A stretch of DNA of 64,000 nucleotides from Paraburkholderia podalyriae (GCF_014397785.1 NZ_VZQQ01000025.1:1-64000); one strand, 5' to 3'. Shown: positions 44,728 to 53,417, numbered from the stretch's first letter. The notes: generated from the letters alone by a model not told the origin. Program-made: numbers and translations.

Positions 44728-45021
44728 TTAGTCGTCCAGCAGGCGTTTTAATTCGTCAAAAAAGGATGCGGTCGTGTATCCCCACAACTTCGGATAAAAA
44801 TTAAATCCATAATCTTCGTAAAACTTCTGGTCAAGATTCTCGCCTGCTTCTTTTCTATATTTTTCTATTTCGCACAGCGTCTCTGCAATTTCTTCTGTAG
44901 AACTGTCTCCCTTGAAGCACGATACAACCTCCGCCAGGCTATCGCCTAACAGATCACTATCCTGGTTGAGATATCCGCCAAACAAGACATAGAACTGAGG
45001 ATATGACTCTTTGTTCATCAT
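44728..45021 (-). CDS. CdiI-like contact-dependent-inhibition immunity protein
   Basis: 97 residues. ATG at 45021 or 45018. The sequence opens with YPQFYVLFGGYLNQD and continues with GDSLAEVVSCFKGDSSTEEI and an acidic tail DELKRLLDD. I recognise this as the small CdiI immunity family found next to CDI/RNase toxins. It starts 8 bases after the toxin stop and is much more AT-rich than its surroundings. It should bind and block the toxin encoded just upstream. Confidence 0.75.
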   Translation of the reverse strand: MMNKESYPQFYVLFGGYLNQDSDLLGDSLAEVVSCFKGDSSTEEIAETLCEIEKYRKEAGENLDQKFYEDYGFNFYPKLWGYTTASFFDELKRLLDD

Positions 45022-45029
45022 TTCAGTAG

Positions 45030-45884
45030 CTAAGACGTAAAAATATAATATGGCATCCCATTGAATTCTTGAAATTTAACGACGATATGAACGGTGCTCA
45101 TGTCCTTGAATTCTCCGGTTTCCCGAATAACTCCATAGCCTATCTTTTTTCCGACGTCCTGAGATAAAGTCAGAAATCGCCTCGGATTTGATTGAGCCCA
45201 ATTCCTGATCTCAGACGCGTTGGACTCCATCACTCTAGAGATCGACCATTCGGCCGCCGCTAAATCCCTAAACGACGATACCACGTCTCTTTTCGGTTCC
45301 AGGCGCAGCTTTTCCCGCAACTGCGCTTCGGTCCGTCCGACGTGCTTCAGCAGCGTATGTCCGCCAATCCGGCTCCCCGCCTTCGCCTCGTGCATGTCCA
45401 GACTGATCCGGCCCATCACGATCCGCGAAGTCCGTATAGCCTTGACCGAACTAGCGAAGCCAAACGGCACGACCATATCGAGCCACAGACCGATATTGTT
45501 CGCCATATCGGGACTGGCCTTCATCGCTTCGGCGAGTTTCGTCGTGCCCTGCTGGGTCAGCGTCGCCGTATCTCGCGCCGTCCAGATCTGACGCAAGCCA
45601 GCGGCCGCTGTGTCCGAGCCGCGTACGCCGAACACAACGCATCCGGCCTTGCTTGCCATGGTCGGTTCCGGCATCACACACAGCGCTCCGGCTCCGACCA
45701 TTTCCAGAAGGCCGCCGACGAGTTGCAGCCCGCCCCATAGCCGGTTGGAAAGCATTTCGCTGAAGCTGATCGACTGGCGGGTCAGCACCGCCGCCAGTTG
45801 TGGCGCGCTGAGCACGACACGCACGCCGTCCGGATTTGGGTCATTGAACACTTTGGATTTCTCTGTCGTTGTTGGGGCGATCAA
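45030..45884 (-). CDS. polymorphic toxin with C-terminal RNase-A-like domain
   Basis: 284 residues. Residues about 1-172 form an N-terminal region with a hydrophobic patch (LQLVGGLLEMVGAGAL, about 53-68), unlike any enzyme I know. From about 174 the sequence GGHTLLKHVGRTEAQLREKL begins a bacterial RNase-A-like (CdiA-CT) toxin domain, with His176, His181, a middle ISRVMESNASEIRNW and a late VHIVVKFQ ending in YYIFTS. No VgrG, PAAR, Rhs or CdiA part is fused, so the export route is unknown. The C-terminal third is AT-rich and the N-terminal two thirds are not. Confidence 0.72.
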   Translation of the reverse strand: MIAPTTTEKSKVFNDPNPDGVRVVLSAPQLAAVLTRQSISFSEMLSNRLWGGLQLVGGLLEMVGAGALCVMPEPTMASKAGCVVFGVRGSDTAAAGLRQIWTARDTATLTQQGTTKLAEAMKASPDMANNIGLWLDMVVPFGFASSVKAIRTSRIVMGRISLDMHEAKAGSRIGGHTLLKHVGRTEAQLREKLRLEPKRDVVSSFRDLAAAEWSISRVMESNASEIRNWAQSNPRRFLTLSQDVGKKIGYGVIRETGEFKDMSTVHIVVKFQEFNGMPYYIFTS

Positions 45885-46099
45885 GCTAACAACCGGGTAC
45901 AGAGAGAGGGAATGGGCGAAGGATGATTCTTGCGTCCCCGATGGTTCGCTCGAACGGACGTTGGTCGGATTGGATGGCGCAAGGGCATGGAGGCGAATGC
46001 CATGGCAGCGCGGCCATACCCACGTCGTGTGCTGTGAACAGGCGCAAGCTGGGCGAGTAGCTCACAATGGAATTGCGAAAGCAACTGCCGTTACTGAGG

Positions 46100-46298
46100 G
46101 GAGACTAAAGGTCGCGAGCCATGCTCACGCGTTGATGGTCCTACGCTGGTTGGAAGCGCTGGATCAGGCGGCAATTCAGAGCGATGCCGCGGAAAGAGCG
46201 TCGCTCTTGATCAGGCGACGAATTGCGATCGAGCCGGCCATCAGTCACATGAAGACCGACGGACAACCCGATCGCAACTATTTCGAACCCAGGTCAAA
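46100..46298 (+). mobile_element. remnant of an IS5-family transposase
   Basis: A plus-strand frame at about 46208-46285 reads LIRRRIAIEPAISHMKTDGQ then PDRNY, which matches the C-terminal RRRSAIEPVIGHMKSDGRLDRNW block of IS5-type transposases. The rest of the gene, its ends and terminal repeats are not evident. The fragment sits between the toxin gene and garR. Confidence 0.6.
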
Positions 46299-47192
46299 TC
46301 ACGCGGTCTTCTGACCGATCTCGTGATTCGCGAGCACTTCGAGCGCGCGCACCATCGCCGAGTGGTCCCATGCCTTGCCGCCGTGCGCGACGCACGCGTT
46401 GAACAGCGCCTGGCAGGTGGCGGTGTTCGGCAGCGACACGCCGAGCGCCTGCGCGGTCGACAGCGCGAGGTTCAGGTCCTTCTGGTGCAGTTCGATGCGG
46501 AAGCCCGGATCGAACGTGCGCCTGGTCATGCGCTCGCCGTGCACTTCGAGAATGCGCGACGATGCGAAGCCGCCCATCAGCGCCTCACGCACGCGCGCCG
46601 CATCGACGCCGGCCTTCGACGCGAGCAGCAGCGCTTCGCCGACCGCCTCAATGGTCGCTGCGACGATTACCTGGTTGGCGACCTTGCACACCTGGCCCGC
46701 GCCGACCGCGCCGATCAGCGTGACGTTCTTGCCCATCATGTCGAACAGGGGCTTCACGCTGTCGAACGTGGCCTGTTCGCCGCCGACCATGATGGTCAGC
46801 GAGCCGGCCTTCGCGCCGACTTCACCGCCCGACACCGGCGCGTCGAGATAGTCGGCGCCGGTTTCGCGCACGCGCGCCGCGAAGTCGCGAGTCGCCATCG
46901 GCGAGATCGAGCTCATGTCGACGACGGTTTGGCCGGCGCGCAGCGCGCTCGCGAGGCCGTTCTCGCCGAACAGCACGCGTTCGACGTCCGGCGTGTCCGG
47001 CACCATGATGAAGATCACATCCGCGTGCGCGGCGAGCGCGGCGGGGTTCTCGCATGCGACCGCGCCAGCCTGCGTGAGCTCGGCGGGCACGCCGCTACGC
47101 GTGAACGCGGCGAGCGGCACGCCGTTTTTCAGAAGGTTGGCGGCCATGGGCTTGCCCATGATGCCGAGTCCGATAAAGCCTGCTTTTTTCAT
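46299..47192 (-). CDS. garR: 2-hydroxy-3-oxopropionate (tartronate semialdehyde) reductase
   Basis: 297 residues from ATG 47192 (CGGAG upstream). It reduces tartronate semialdehyde to D-glycerate. Cofactor motif GFIGLGIMGKPMAANLL, substrate signature DAPVSGGEVGAKAGSLTIMV and the catalytic lysine in GQVCKVANQVI are present. It is 32 bases after garL on the same strand. The stop is close to the IS remnant, but the C-terminus (HSAMVRALEVLANHEI) looks complete. Confidence 0.9.
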   Translation of the reverse strand: MKKAGFIGLGIMGKPMAANLLKNGVPLAAFTRSGVPAELTQAGAVACENPAALAAHADVIFIMVPDTPDVERVLFGENGLASALRAGQTVVDMSSISPMATRDFAARVRETGADYLDAPVSGGEVGAKAGSLTIMVGGEQATFDSVKPLFDMMGKNVTLIGAVGAGQVCKVANQVIVAATIEAVGEALLLASKAGVDAARVREALMGGFASSRILEVHGERMTRRTFDPGFRIELHQKDLNLALSTAQALGVSLPNTATCQALFNACVAHGGKAWDHSAMVRALEVLANHEIGQKTA

Positions 47193-47224
47193 GGAATGCT
47201 CCGAAAGATGTCGTGGCGGCTGCG

Positions 47225-48025
47225 TCAAGCCTCTCCCGCCTGTTTCTGCATGAAGTGTTTCTGCGCCGCCTGCGCGGCGCCCTTGAGCAGCCCGAGATCC
47301 GCGCAGACGGCGACGACGCGCGCGCCCATCGACAGATAACGTTCCGCGTCGGCCTGCACCGGCGCGAGAATGCCACTCGACTTGCCGGCCGCCTGCGCGC
47401 GCTCGAACACATGCGCGATCGCCTGCTGCACGTCCGGATGGCTCGCGTTGCCGAGGTGGCCATACGAGGCTGCGAGATCGGACGGACCGATGAAGACCGC
47501 ATCGATGCCGTCCACCGCGAGGATGCTGTCGATATTCTCGACCGCCTTGCGGCTTTCGATCTGCGAAATCACGCAGACGTTGTCGTTGGCGATCGCGAAG
47601 TAGTCGGGCACGGTGCCATAGCGGTTGCCGCGATGGCCGACCGACACGCCGCGGATGCCCTGCGGCGGGTAGCGCGTCGAGGCCACCGCGCGGGCGGCGT
47701 CGTCGGCGCTGTCGACGAAGGGCACGAGGAAGTTCGAGAAGCCGCTGTCGAGAAAGCGTTTGATCACGACGCTGTCGTTAGCCGGTGGTCGGACGACCGG
47801 AGCGCTGCCGCTATCCTTGAGCGCCATCAACTGCGGGATCAGCGTGAGCACGTCGTTGGGCGCGTGTTCGGCGTCCAGCAGCATCCAGTCGAAGCCGACC
47901 GTGCCGAGCAGTTCAGTGGCGATCGGGCTGGCGAGCGACGCCCAGCAGCCGATCTGGGTTTTTCCCTCGCGCACCGCGCGCCGGAAGCGGTTGGGCAAGG
48001 ATTCGTATGGCGTGACGGCGAGCAT
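47225..48025 (-). CDS. garL: 2-dehydro-3-deoxyglucarate aldolase (GarL)
   Basis: 266 residues from ATG 48025 (GAGGAGA upstream). It splits 5-keto-4-deoxyglucarate into pyruvate and tartronate semialdehyde, which GarR then reduces. HpcH/HpaI-type features are QIGCWASLASPIATELLG, FDWMLLDAEHAPND and the metal-binding SQIESRKAVENID and FIGPSDLAASYGHLG. An operator copy lies about 73 bases upstream. It is divergent from the semialdehyde dehydrogenase gene. Confidence 0.9.
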   Translation of the reverse strand: MLAVTPYESLPNRFRRAVREGKTQIGCWASLASPIATELLGTVGFDWMLLDAEHAPNDVLTLIPQLMALKDSGSAPVVRPPANDSVVIKRFLDSGFSNFLVPFVDSADDAARAVASTRYPPQGIRGVSVGHRGNRYGTVPDYFAIANDNVCVISQIESRKAVENIDSILAVDGIDAVFIGPSDLAASYGHLGNASHPDVQQAIAHVFERAQAAGKSSGILAPVQADAERYLSMGARVVAVCADLGLLKGAAQAAQKHFMQKQAGEA

Positions 48026-48097
48026 GCGGTGTCTCCTCGAACTGCGATGGATCGGGAAAAGCTGCGACAATGCCAAAACCGCGCGAAATGCGAGGTT

Positions 48098-48114
48098 ATA
48101 AGTCGTCGTATGAC
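48098..48114 (+). promoter_or_regulatory. aldarate-regulon operator, copy 2 (garL side)
   Basis: ATAAGTCGTCGTATGAC matches the motif at 13 of 17 positions. It lies about 73 bases upstream of garL in the divergent gap. Confidence 0.65.
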
Positions 48115-48212
48115 CAGCGCAGATTAGCACCGCGCGCCTCGGTTGTAACGGGCGCGTATACCCGTATGTCCCTGTCCGACAAGCGTTCCGGGTTGCACGG
48201 AGCCCCCGCAAT

Positions 48213-48229
48213 GTTGTAGGATGACCTAT
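48213..48229 (-). promoter_or_regulatory. aldarate-regulon operator, copy 3
   Basis: On the minus strand it reads ATAGGTCATCCTACAAC, two changes from the best motif. It is about 30 bases before the start at 48261. Confidence 0.7.
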
Positions 48230-48260
48230 ATCTTTAGCCTTCATTAAGGAAAGCCAAAAA

Positions 48261-49844
48261 ATGCCTATTACCGGCGAAATGCTGATCGGTCGCAAAGCCG
48301 TGCGCGGCGAAGAAAAACCGCTGCGCGCGTTCAATCCTGCCACGGGTTCCGAGATTGCCGAGCCGGTGTTCGGCAGCGGTACCGTCGAGAACGTCGAGCA
48401 GGCGTGCGCGCTCGCGCAGCAGGCGTTCGACGCCTATCGTCAACTGCCGCTCTCAGTGCGCGCCGAGTTTCTGGATCGTATCGCGGACGGCATCACCGCG
48501 CTCGGCGACGAGCTGATCGAACGCGCGCAGGCTGAATCGGGCCTGCCGAAGGCGCGTCTGGAAGGCGAGCGCGGCCGCACCACCGGCCAGCTGAAGCTGT
48601 TCGCGCAGACCGTGCGCGCGGGCCAGTGGCTCAACGCGACGCTCGATTCGCCGCTGCCGGAGCGCAAGCCGCTGCCGCGCTCCGATCTGCGTATGCAAAA
48701 GATCGCGCTCGGCCCGGTCGCCGTGTTCGGCGCGAGCAACTTCCCGCTGGCGTTCTCGGTGGCGGGCGGCGACACGGCCGCGGCGCTGGCCGCGGGCTGC
48801 CCGGTCGTCGTGAAGGCGCACCGCGCGCACCTGGGCACGTCGGAGCTGGTCGGTCGTGTGATCCAGCGCGTCGCGCAGGAAATGGATTTGCCCGACGGCG
48901 TGTTCTCGATGATCGTCGGCGCGGGCAATTCGGTCGGCGAGGCGCTGGTGGCGCACCCGGCCATCAAGGCGGTCGGCTTCACCGGTTCGCGCGCGGGCGG
49001 CACGTCGCTGATGCGTGTCGCGGCGGCACGTCCGGAGCCGATCCCGGTTTACGCGGAAATGAGCAGCATCAACCCGGTGTTCCTGCTGCCGAACGCTCTG
49101 ACGGCACGCGGCGACAGCATCGCGCGCGGTTTCGTCGACTCGCTCGTGCTCGGCGCGGGCCAGTTCTGCACGAACCCGGGCCTCGCCATCGCGATCGACA
49201 GCGACGCGCTGAAGGGCTTCGTCGCGGCGGCATCGGAAGCGCTCGCCGCGAAGCCGGCGCAGACCATGCTGACCTCGGGCATCCACGCCGCGTATGAAGA
49301 CGGCGAAGGCAAGCTGGCCGCGACCAGGGGCGTCGAGGTCGTGGCACGCGGCGTCGCCGCGACCGGCCCGACCCAGGCTTGCGCGGCGCTGTTCGTGACC
49401 GACGCGCAGACGTTCCTCGCGAACCCGGCGCTCGAAGACGAAGTGTTCGGCCCGGTGTCGACGATCATCCGCTGCAAGGACGAGCAGGAAATGCTGAAGG
49501 TCGCCGGGCACTTCGCCGGCCAGCTGACTGCGACGCTGCTGATGGATAGCGCCGATGTCGCGGCTGCGAAAAAGCTGGTGCCGATTCTCGAGCGCAAGGC
49601 CGGCCGGATTCTGGTCAATGGCTTCCCGACCGGCGTCGAAGTGTGCCACGCGATGGTCCACGGCGGCCCGTTCCCGGCAACGTCGGACAGCCGCGCGACC
49701 TCGGTCGGCACGACGTCGATCGACCGCTTCCTGCGCCCGGTGTGCTACCAGGACTTCCCGGCCGAGCTGCTGCCGCAAACGCTGGCCGACGGTAATCCGC
49801 TGGAATTGTGGCGTCGTCGCGACGGCGAACTCACGCGCGGTTGA
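48261..49844 (+). CDS. 2,5-dioxovalerate (ketoglutarate semialdehyde) dehydrogenase
   Basis: 527 residues. It oxidises 2-ketoglutarate semialdehyde to 2-ketoglutarate, the last step of the oxidative aldarate route. The ALDH fold is seen in VFGASNFPLAFSVAGGDTAA, GFTGSRAGGTSLM, the catalytic cysteine in LGAGQFCTNPGL and NPVFLLP. The ending VEVCHAMVHGGPFPATSDSR is typical of the KGSADH group. AAGGA precedes the ATG. A bidirectional terminator follows at 49929. Confidence 0.9.
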   Translation: MPITGEMLIGRKAVRGEEKPLRAFNPATGSEIAEPVFGSGTVENVEQACALAQQAFDAYRQLPLSVRAEFLDRIADGITALGDELIERAQAESGLPKARLEGERGRTTGQLKLFAQTVRAGQWLNATLDSPLPERKPLPRSDLRMQKIALGPVAVFGASNFPLAFSVAGGDTAAALAAGCPVVVKAHRAHLGTSELVGRVIQRVAQEMDLPDGVFSMIVGAGNSVGEALVAHPAIKAVGFTGSRAGGTSLMRVAAARPEPIPVYAEMSSINPVFLLPNALTARGDSIARGFVDSLVLGAGQFCTNPGLAIAIDSDALKGFVAAASEALAAKPAQTMLTSGIHAAYEDGEGKLAATRGVEVVARGVAATGPTQACAALFVTDAQTFLANPALEDEVFGPVSTIIRCKDEQEMLKVAGHFAGQLTATLLMDSADVAAAKKLVPILERKAGRILVNGFPTGVEVCHAMVHGGPFPATSDSRATSVGTTSIDRFLRPVCYQDFPAELLPQTLADGNPLELWRRRDGELTRG

Positions 49845-49928
49845 TCGCGTGACGCCGTCCTGAACGGATGCGCCCGGGCCGATCGGCCGGGCGCGCATCG
49901 AAGGGAAGGGCGGCGGCAATCGCAAGAT

Positions 49929-49965
49929 AAAAAAAATGGCCGGGAGTTTTCCCGGCCATTTTTTT
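49929..49965. terminator. bidirectional rho-independent terminator
   Basis: An A-tract, ATGGCCGGGA, a GTTT loop, TCCCGGCCAT and a T-tract form a long perfect hairpin with A/T runs on both sides. It serves the converging dehydrogenase (+) and GntR (-) genes. Confidence 0.9.
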
Positions 49966-49985
49966 GCCCGCCAGCTTCGCGAGAA

Positions 49986-50729
49986 TCAGCTGTTCGCTTC
50001 GCTCACTTCGTTCGCGCGACGCAGCCGCTCACGGCTATTCGACAGATGCATGCGCATCGCCGCGCGCGCGCCTTCGGCGTCGTGCCGGCTGATCGCCTCG
50101 AGGATGCTTTCATGCTCGAGGTTCACGAGCGACAGATACGCGTCGGGATCGGCGCGCGCGATGCCAGCCGAGTCGAGCCGGTTGCGCGGAATCAGCGCGC
50201 TGCCCATCTGCGACAGGATGTCGACGAAATAGCGGTTGCCCGTTGCACGCGCGACCGAAATATGGAACTGCAGATCGGCGTCGACGCTGTCGAGCCCGTT
50301 GTGACGCGTGGCCTCGATCGCGTCGAGCGCGGTCCGCATGCGCGCGAGGTCGTCCGGTTTTGCGCGTTGCGCGGCGAGACCCGCGCATTCGGTTTCGAGG
50401 CTGATGCGCAGTTCCAGAATGGACAGCACGTCGCGCAGCGTGGTGGCGGGCACCATGTCGATGCCGAGTTTTTCGCGCTGCGGCTCGAGCACGAAGCTGC
50501 CGATGCCGTGCCGCGTCTCGATGACCTTGCCCGCCTGCAGGCGCGAGATCGCCTCGCGAATCACCGTGCGGCTCACGCTGAGTGTGCTCATCAGCTGCGA
50601 TTCGGTCGGCAGTTTGTCGCCCGGCTTCAGCGCGTTGGCCGCGATCTGCTCGGTGACGTAGCCGACGACGAACTCGGCAAGATTGCGAGCGCGTCGTGGC
50701 GGTGCCGCGGATGCTAGTGGTGTAGCCAT
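49986..50729 (-). CDS. GntR/FadR-family (FCD) regulator of the aldarate regulon
   Basis: 247 residues. The winged-helix N-terminus reads KLPTESQLMSTLSVSRTVIR and EAISRLQAGKVIETRHGIGS. The FCD domain has ELRISLETECAGLAAQR and LQFHISVARATGN with a metal-type His, and HESILEAISRHDAEGA. It is the only regulator within this 20-kb group, so it is the best candidate for binding the ATACGTCATCGTACAAC motif, including copy 4 upstream of its own gene. GlpR/UxuR-like control by a uronate or aldarate intermediate is likely. Confidence 0.87.
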   Translation of the reverse strand: MATPLASAAPPRRARNLAEFVVGYVTEQIAANALKPGDKLPTESQLMSTLSVSRTVIREAISRLQAGKVIETRHGIGSFVLEPQREKLGIDMVPATTLRDVLSILELRISLETECAGLAAQRAKPDDLARMRTALDAIEATRHNGLDSVDADLQFHISVARATGNRYFVDILSQMGSALIPRNRLDSAGIARADPDAYLSLVNLEHESILEAISRHDAEGARAAMRMHLSNSRERLRRANEVSEANS

Positions 50730-50775
50730 CGAAAACGCTCCTTGTTTGAAGACCGCTGGGAATACTGCATTCTTA

Positions 50776-50792
50776 TTATATCGTCGTCTGAC
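50776..50792 (+). promoter_or_regulatory. aldarate-regulon operator, copy 4 (degenerate, own promoter of regulator)
   Basis: TTATATCGTCGTCTGAC is the weakest match but aligns with copy 2 at 12 of 17 positions. It lies 47 bases upstream of the regulator start, fitting autoregulation. Confidence 0.5.
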
Positions 50793-50950
50793 GACTGAAT
50801 ATATAAGCGCCGGATCGTTTCCGGCACAAATGTCACCTATATCAGCGGAGGCCCGAAGTTTGGCGCCTCGGCGCGAATAGATCGCGCGAGGCGCCGGCTC
50901 CGTAGGCCGGAAGTACGATAACCGCGACGATAACCCAGCCTATAACCGGC

Positions 50951-52309
50951 TCACGCCGGGCGCAACTCGACCCGCCGGATGTCCTTGACGATCACCAGAT
51001 AGCTGATCACGGTCATCAGCGCGTTCGCGCCGACGAACACCAGCGCGCCATTGAACGAGCCCGTGCGCGCGACGAGATAACCGATCACGATCGGCGTCAC
51101 GATGCCGGCGATGTTGCCGAACATGTTGAAGATCCCGCCGGACAGGCCGAGCGCTTCCTTCGGCGACGTATCGGCGACCACGGCCCAGCCGAGCGCGCCG
51201 ATGCCCTTGCCGAAGAACGCGAGCGACATCAGCGCGACGACGATCCAGTCGGTCGACACGTAGTTGCAGCCGATGATGCAGGTCGACAGCAGCATGCCGC
51301 CGACGATTGGCACCTTGCGCGCGACGGTCAGCGAACAGCCGCGGCGGATCATTCCGTCCGACAGCACGCCGCCGAGCACCCCGCCGAGAAAGCCGCAGAT
51401 CGCCGGCAGCGAGGCCACGAGGCCCGCGTGCAGGATCGTCATGCCGCGCGCCTGCACGAGGTAGATCGGAAACCACGTCAGGAAGAAGTAGGTCAGCACG
51501 TTGATGCAGTACTGCGCGAGATAGACGCCGAGCAGCATGCGGTTGCTGAGCAACTGACGCACGAGCGTCCAGCCGCCGGCCTTCGAAACATCGTCCGGGC
51601 CCGTCTTGCGCGCACCGCTGACGAGGCCGCCGCCTTGCTCGATGTACTCGAGCTCGGCGCGCGACACGCGCGGGTGGTCGGCGGGATTCTTCATGACCTT
51701 CAGCCACGTTAGAGCGAGCAGCAGCCCGGCCACGCCCATCACGACGTAGACCATTTCCCACCCGAACGCGTGCGTGAGCCACGCCATCAGCGGCGTGAAC
51801 ACGACCGCGGCGAAGTATTGCGCGGCGTTGAAGATCGCCGACGCGGTGCCGCGCTCATTGGTCGGGAACCAGCTCGCGACGACCTTCGCGTTTGCCGGGA
51901 ACGCCGGCGACTCGGCCGCGCCCATCACGAAGCGCAGCACGAACAGGCCGGTGATCGCCGCGCCGGCGCTGCCGAGCAGGCCGACCGAGCTCTGCAGCAG
52001 CGTGAATATCGACCACGAGAAGATGCTCGCCGCGTACACGCGGCGCGCGCCGAAACGGTCGAGCAGCCAGCCGGCCGGCAGTTGCGACAGCACGTAAGCC
52101 CAGCTGAATGCGGAAAAGATATAGCCCATGCGGATCGCGTCGAGGCTGAACGCGGTGCGCATTGCGGAACCGGTGACGGACAGTGTCGCGCGGTCGGCGT
52201 AGTTGAGGGTGGTGATCACAAAGATCAGCAGCAGGATCCCGTAGCGGACCTTGGTGCGTGCCGCGCTAGAAGCGGCGTCGGTGGAACTGGCCGAGCGGCT
52301 CAAGTCCAT
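50951..52309 (-). CDS. MFS glucarate/galactarate transporter (GudP-like)
   Basis: 452 residues. It starts at ATG 52309 with AGGAG upstream. ACS-family signs are VITTLNYADRATLSVTGSAM, AGWLLDRFGARRVYAASIF and MGAAESPAFPANAKVVASWFP, the last being typical of GudP/GarP aldarate carriers. It follows the kdgD-like gene on the same strand after a 190-base gap with two strong hairpins. It should import glucarate or galactarate by proton symport. Confidence 0.88.
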   Translation of the reverse strand: MDLSRSASSTDAASSAARTKVRYGILLLIFVITTLNYADRATLSVTGSAMRTAFSLDAIRMGYIFSAFSWAYVLSQLPAGWLLDRFGARRVYAASIFSWSIFTLLQSSVGLLGSAGAAITGLFVLRFVMGAAESPAFPANAKVVASWFPTNERGTASAIFNAAQYFAAVVFTPLMAWLTHAFGWEMVYVVMGVAGLLLALTWLKVMKNPADHPRVSRAELEYIEQGGGLVSGARKTGPDDVSKAGGWTLVRQLLSNRMLLGVYLAQYCINVLTYFFLTWFPIYLVQARGMTILHAGLVASLPAICGFLGGVLGGVLSDGMIRRGCSLTVARKVPIVGGMLLSTCIIGCNYVSTDWIVVALMSLAFFGKGIGALGWAVVADTSPKEALGLSGGIFNMFGNIAGIVTPIVIGYLVARTGSFNGALVFVGANALMTVISYLVIVKDIRRVELRPA

Positions 52310-52390
52310 GGGTCATCTCCTGTATTTTCGGGTGAGGTGTACTCTGCACGCCGGGCGGCCCGCAGACCACCTGCCGGTCGGGCAAACACA

Positions 52391-52465
52391 CGAACGCCCG
52401 GCGAGGTTGTCGTGCCGGGCGTTCGCCACGCGGCCGTCTATGCGGCCCTCATCGATGAGGGCCGC
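52391..52465. repeat. two strong hairpins between kdgD and gudP
   Basis: CGAACGCCCGGC (52391-52402) pairs with GCCGGGCGTTCG (52414-52425), and a perfect 24-base palindrome with half GCGGCCCTCATC lies at 52442-52465. No T-run follows in either direction, so they may process or stabilise mRNA ends or reduce read-through into gudP. Confidence 0.6.
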
Positions 52466-52499
52466 GAGCTTGTTCGCTCGAAGCCCCAGCGCCGGTGCC

Positions 52500-53417
52500 T
52501 TACTGCGCTCCGAGCTTTTTGATCAGCACGTCGAGCTGTTCCATTTCTTCCGGCATCAGATCGGTCAGCGGTGCGCGCACCGGACCTGCGTCGTGGCCGA
52601 CCAGCTTCGCGCCAGCCTTGACGATGCTGACCGCGTAGCCTGCGCGGCGGTTGCGGATCTTCAGGTACGGCAGGAAGAATTCGTCGATCAGCTTGCCGAC
52701 CGTCGCGTGGTCGTCAGCGGCGATCGCGCGGTAGAAGTCCATCGCGGTCTTCGGGATGAAGTTGAACACCGCCGACGAGTACACCGGCACGCCCAGCGCC
52801 TTGTAGGCGGCGGCATAGACTTCCGCGGTCGGCAGGCCGCCGAGGTACGAGAAGCGCTCGCCAAGGCGGCGGCGGATCGTCACCATGTTTTCGATCTCGC
52901 CCACGCCGTCCTTGAAGCCGATCAGGTTCGGGCAACGGTCGGCCAGACGCTCGAGCATGTCAGCGTTGAGCTTGGAGTTCGCGCGGTTGTAGATGATCAC
53001 GCCCATGTTCGGCACCGACTTGCAGACCTCTTCGGCGTGCGCGGCGATACCGTCCTGGCTTGCTTCGGTCAGGTAGTGCGGCATCAGCAGGATGCCGTGC
53101 GCGCCGAGGCGCTGGGCTTCCTTCGCGTAGGCGACCGCCACGCGGGTCGGGCCGCCGGCGCCGGCGAGGATCGGTACCTTGCCCTTGCAAACTTCGACCG
53201 CGGTGCGCACGACTTGCGTGTAATCGTCTTGCGTCAGCGAAAAGAATTCGCCCGTGCCGCCGGCGACGAACAGCGCCGAAGCGCCGTACGGAGCGAGCCA
53301 TTCGAGGCGCTCTGCGTAAGTGTCGGCGCGGAAGTCGCCGTTAGCGTCGAAGTCGGTGATGGGGAAGGACAGGAGGCCTTCCGAAACGATCTGCTTGAGT
53401 TCCTGCGGTGTCGTCAT
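52500..53417 (-). CDS. kdgD: 5-dehydro-4-deoxyglucarate dehydratase (KdgD, DapA family)
   Basis: 305 residues from ATG 53417. It converts 5-keto-4-deoxyglucarate to 2-ketoglutarate semialdehyde with loss of CO2 and water. The DapA-like TIM barrel is marked by SFPITDFDANGDF, LFVAGGTGEFFSLT, VIIYNRANSKLN (Tyr of the proton relay) and the Schiff-base lysine in LIGFKDGVGEIEN. Two operator copies lie in the divergent gap to garD. A direct repeat TGAGTCGTTAG is in the leader. Confidence 0.91.
   Translation of the reverse strand: MTTPQELKQIVSEGLLSFPITDFDANGDFRADTYAERLEWLAPYGASALFVAGGTGEFFSLTQDDYTQVVRTAVEVCKGKVPILAGAGGPTRVAVAYAKEAQRLGAHGILLMPHYLTEASQDGIAAHAEEVCKSVPNMGVIIYNRANSKLNADMLERLADRCPNLIGFKDGVGEIENMVTIRRRLGERFSYLGGLPTAEVYAAAYKALGVPVYSSAVFNFIPKTAMDFYRAIAADDHATVGKLIDEFFLPYLKIRNRRAGYAVSIVKAGAKLVGHDAGPVRAPLTDLMPEEMEQLDVLIKKLGAQ

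Noticed and set aside
45610..46314. 234-codon plus-strand frame starting inside the toxin gene
   Set aside because: Its first part is antisense to the toxin; only a short stretch near 46208-46285 resembles a transposase, so it is listed as an IS remnant and not as a gene.
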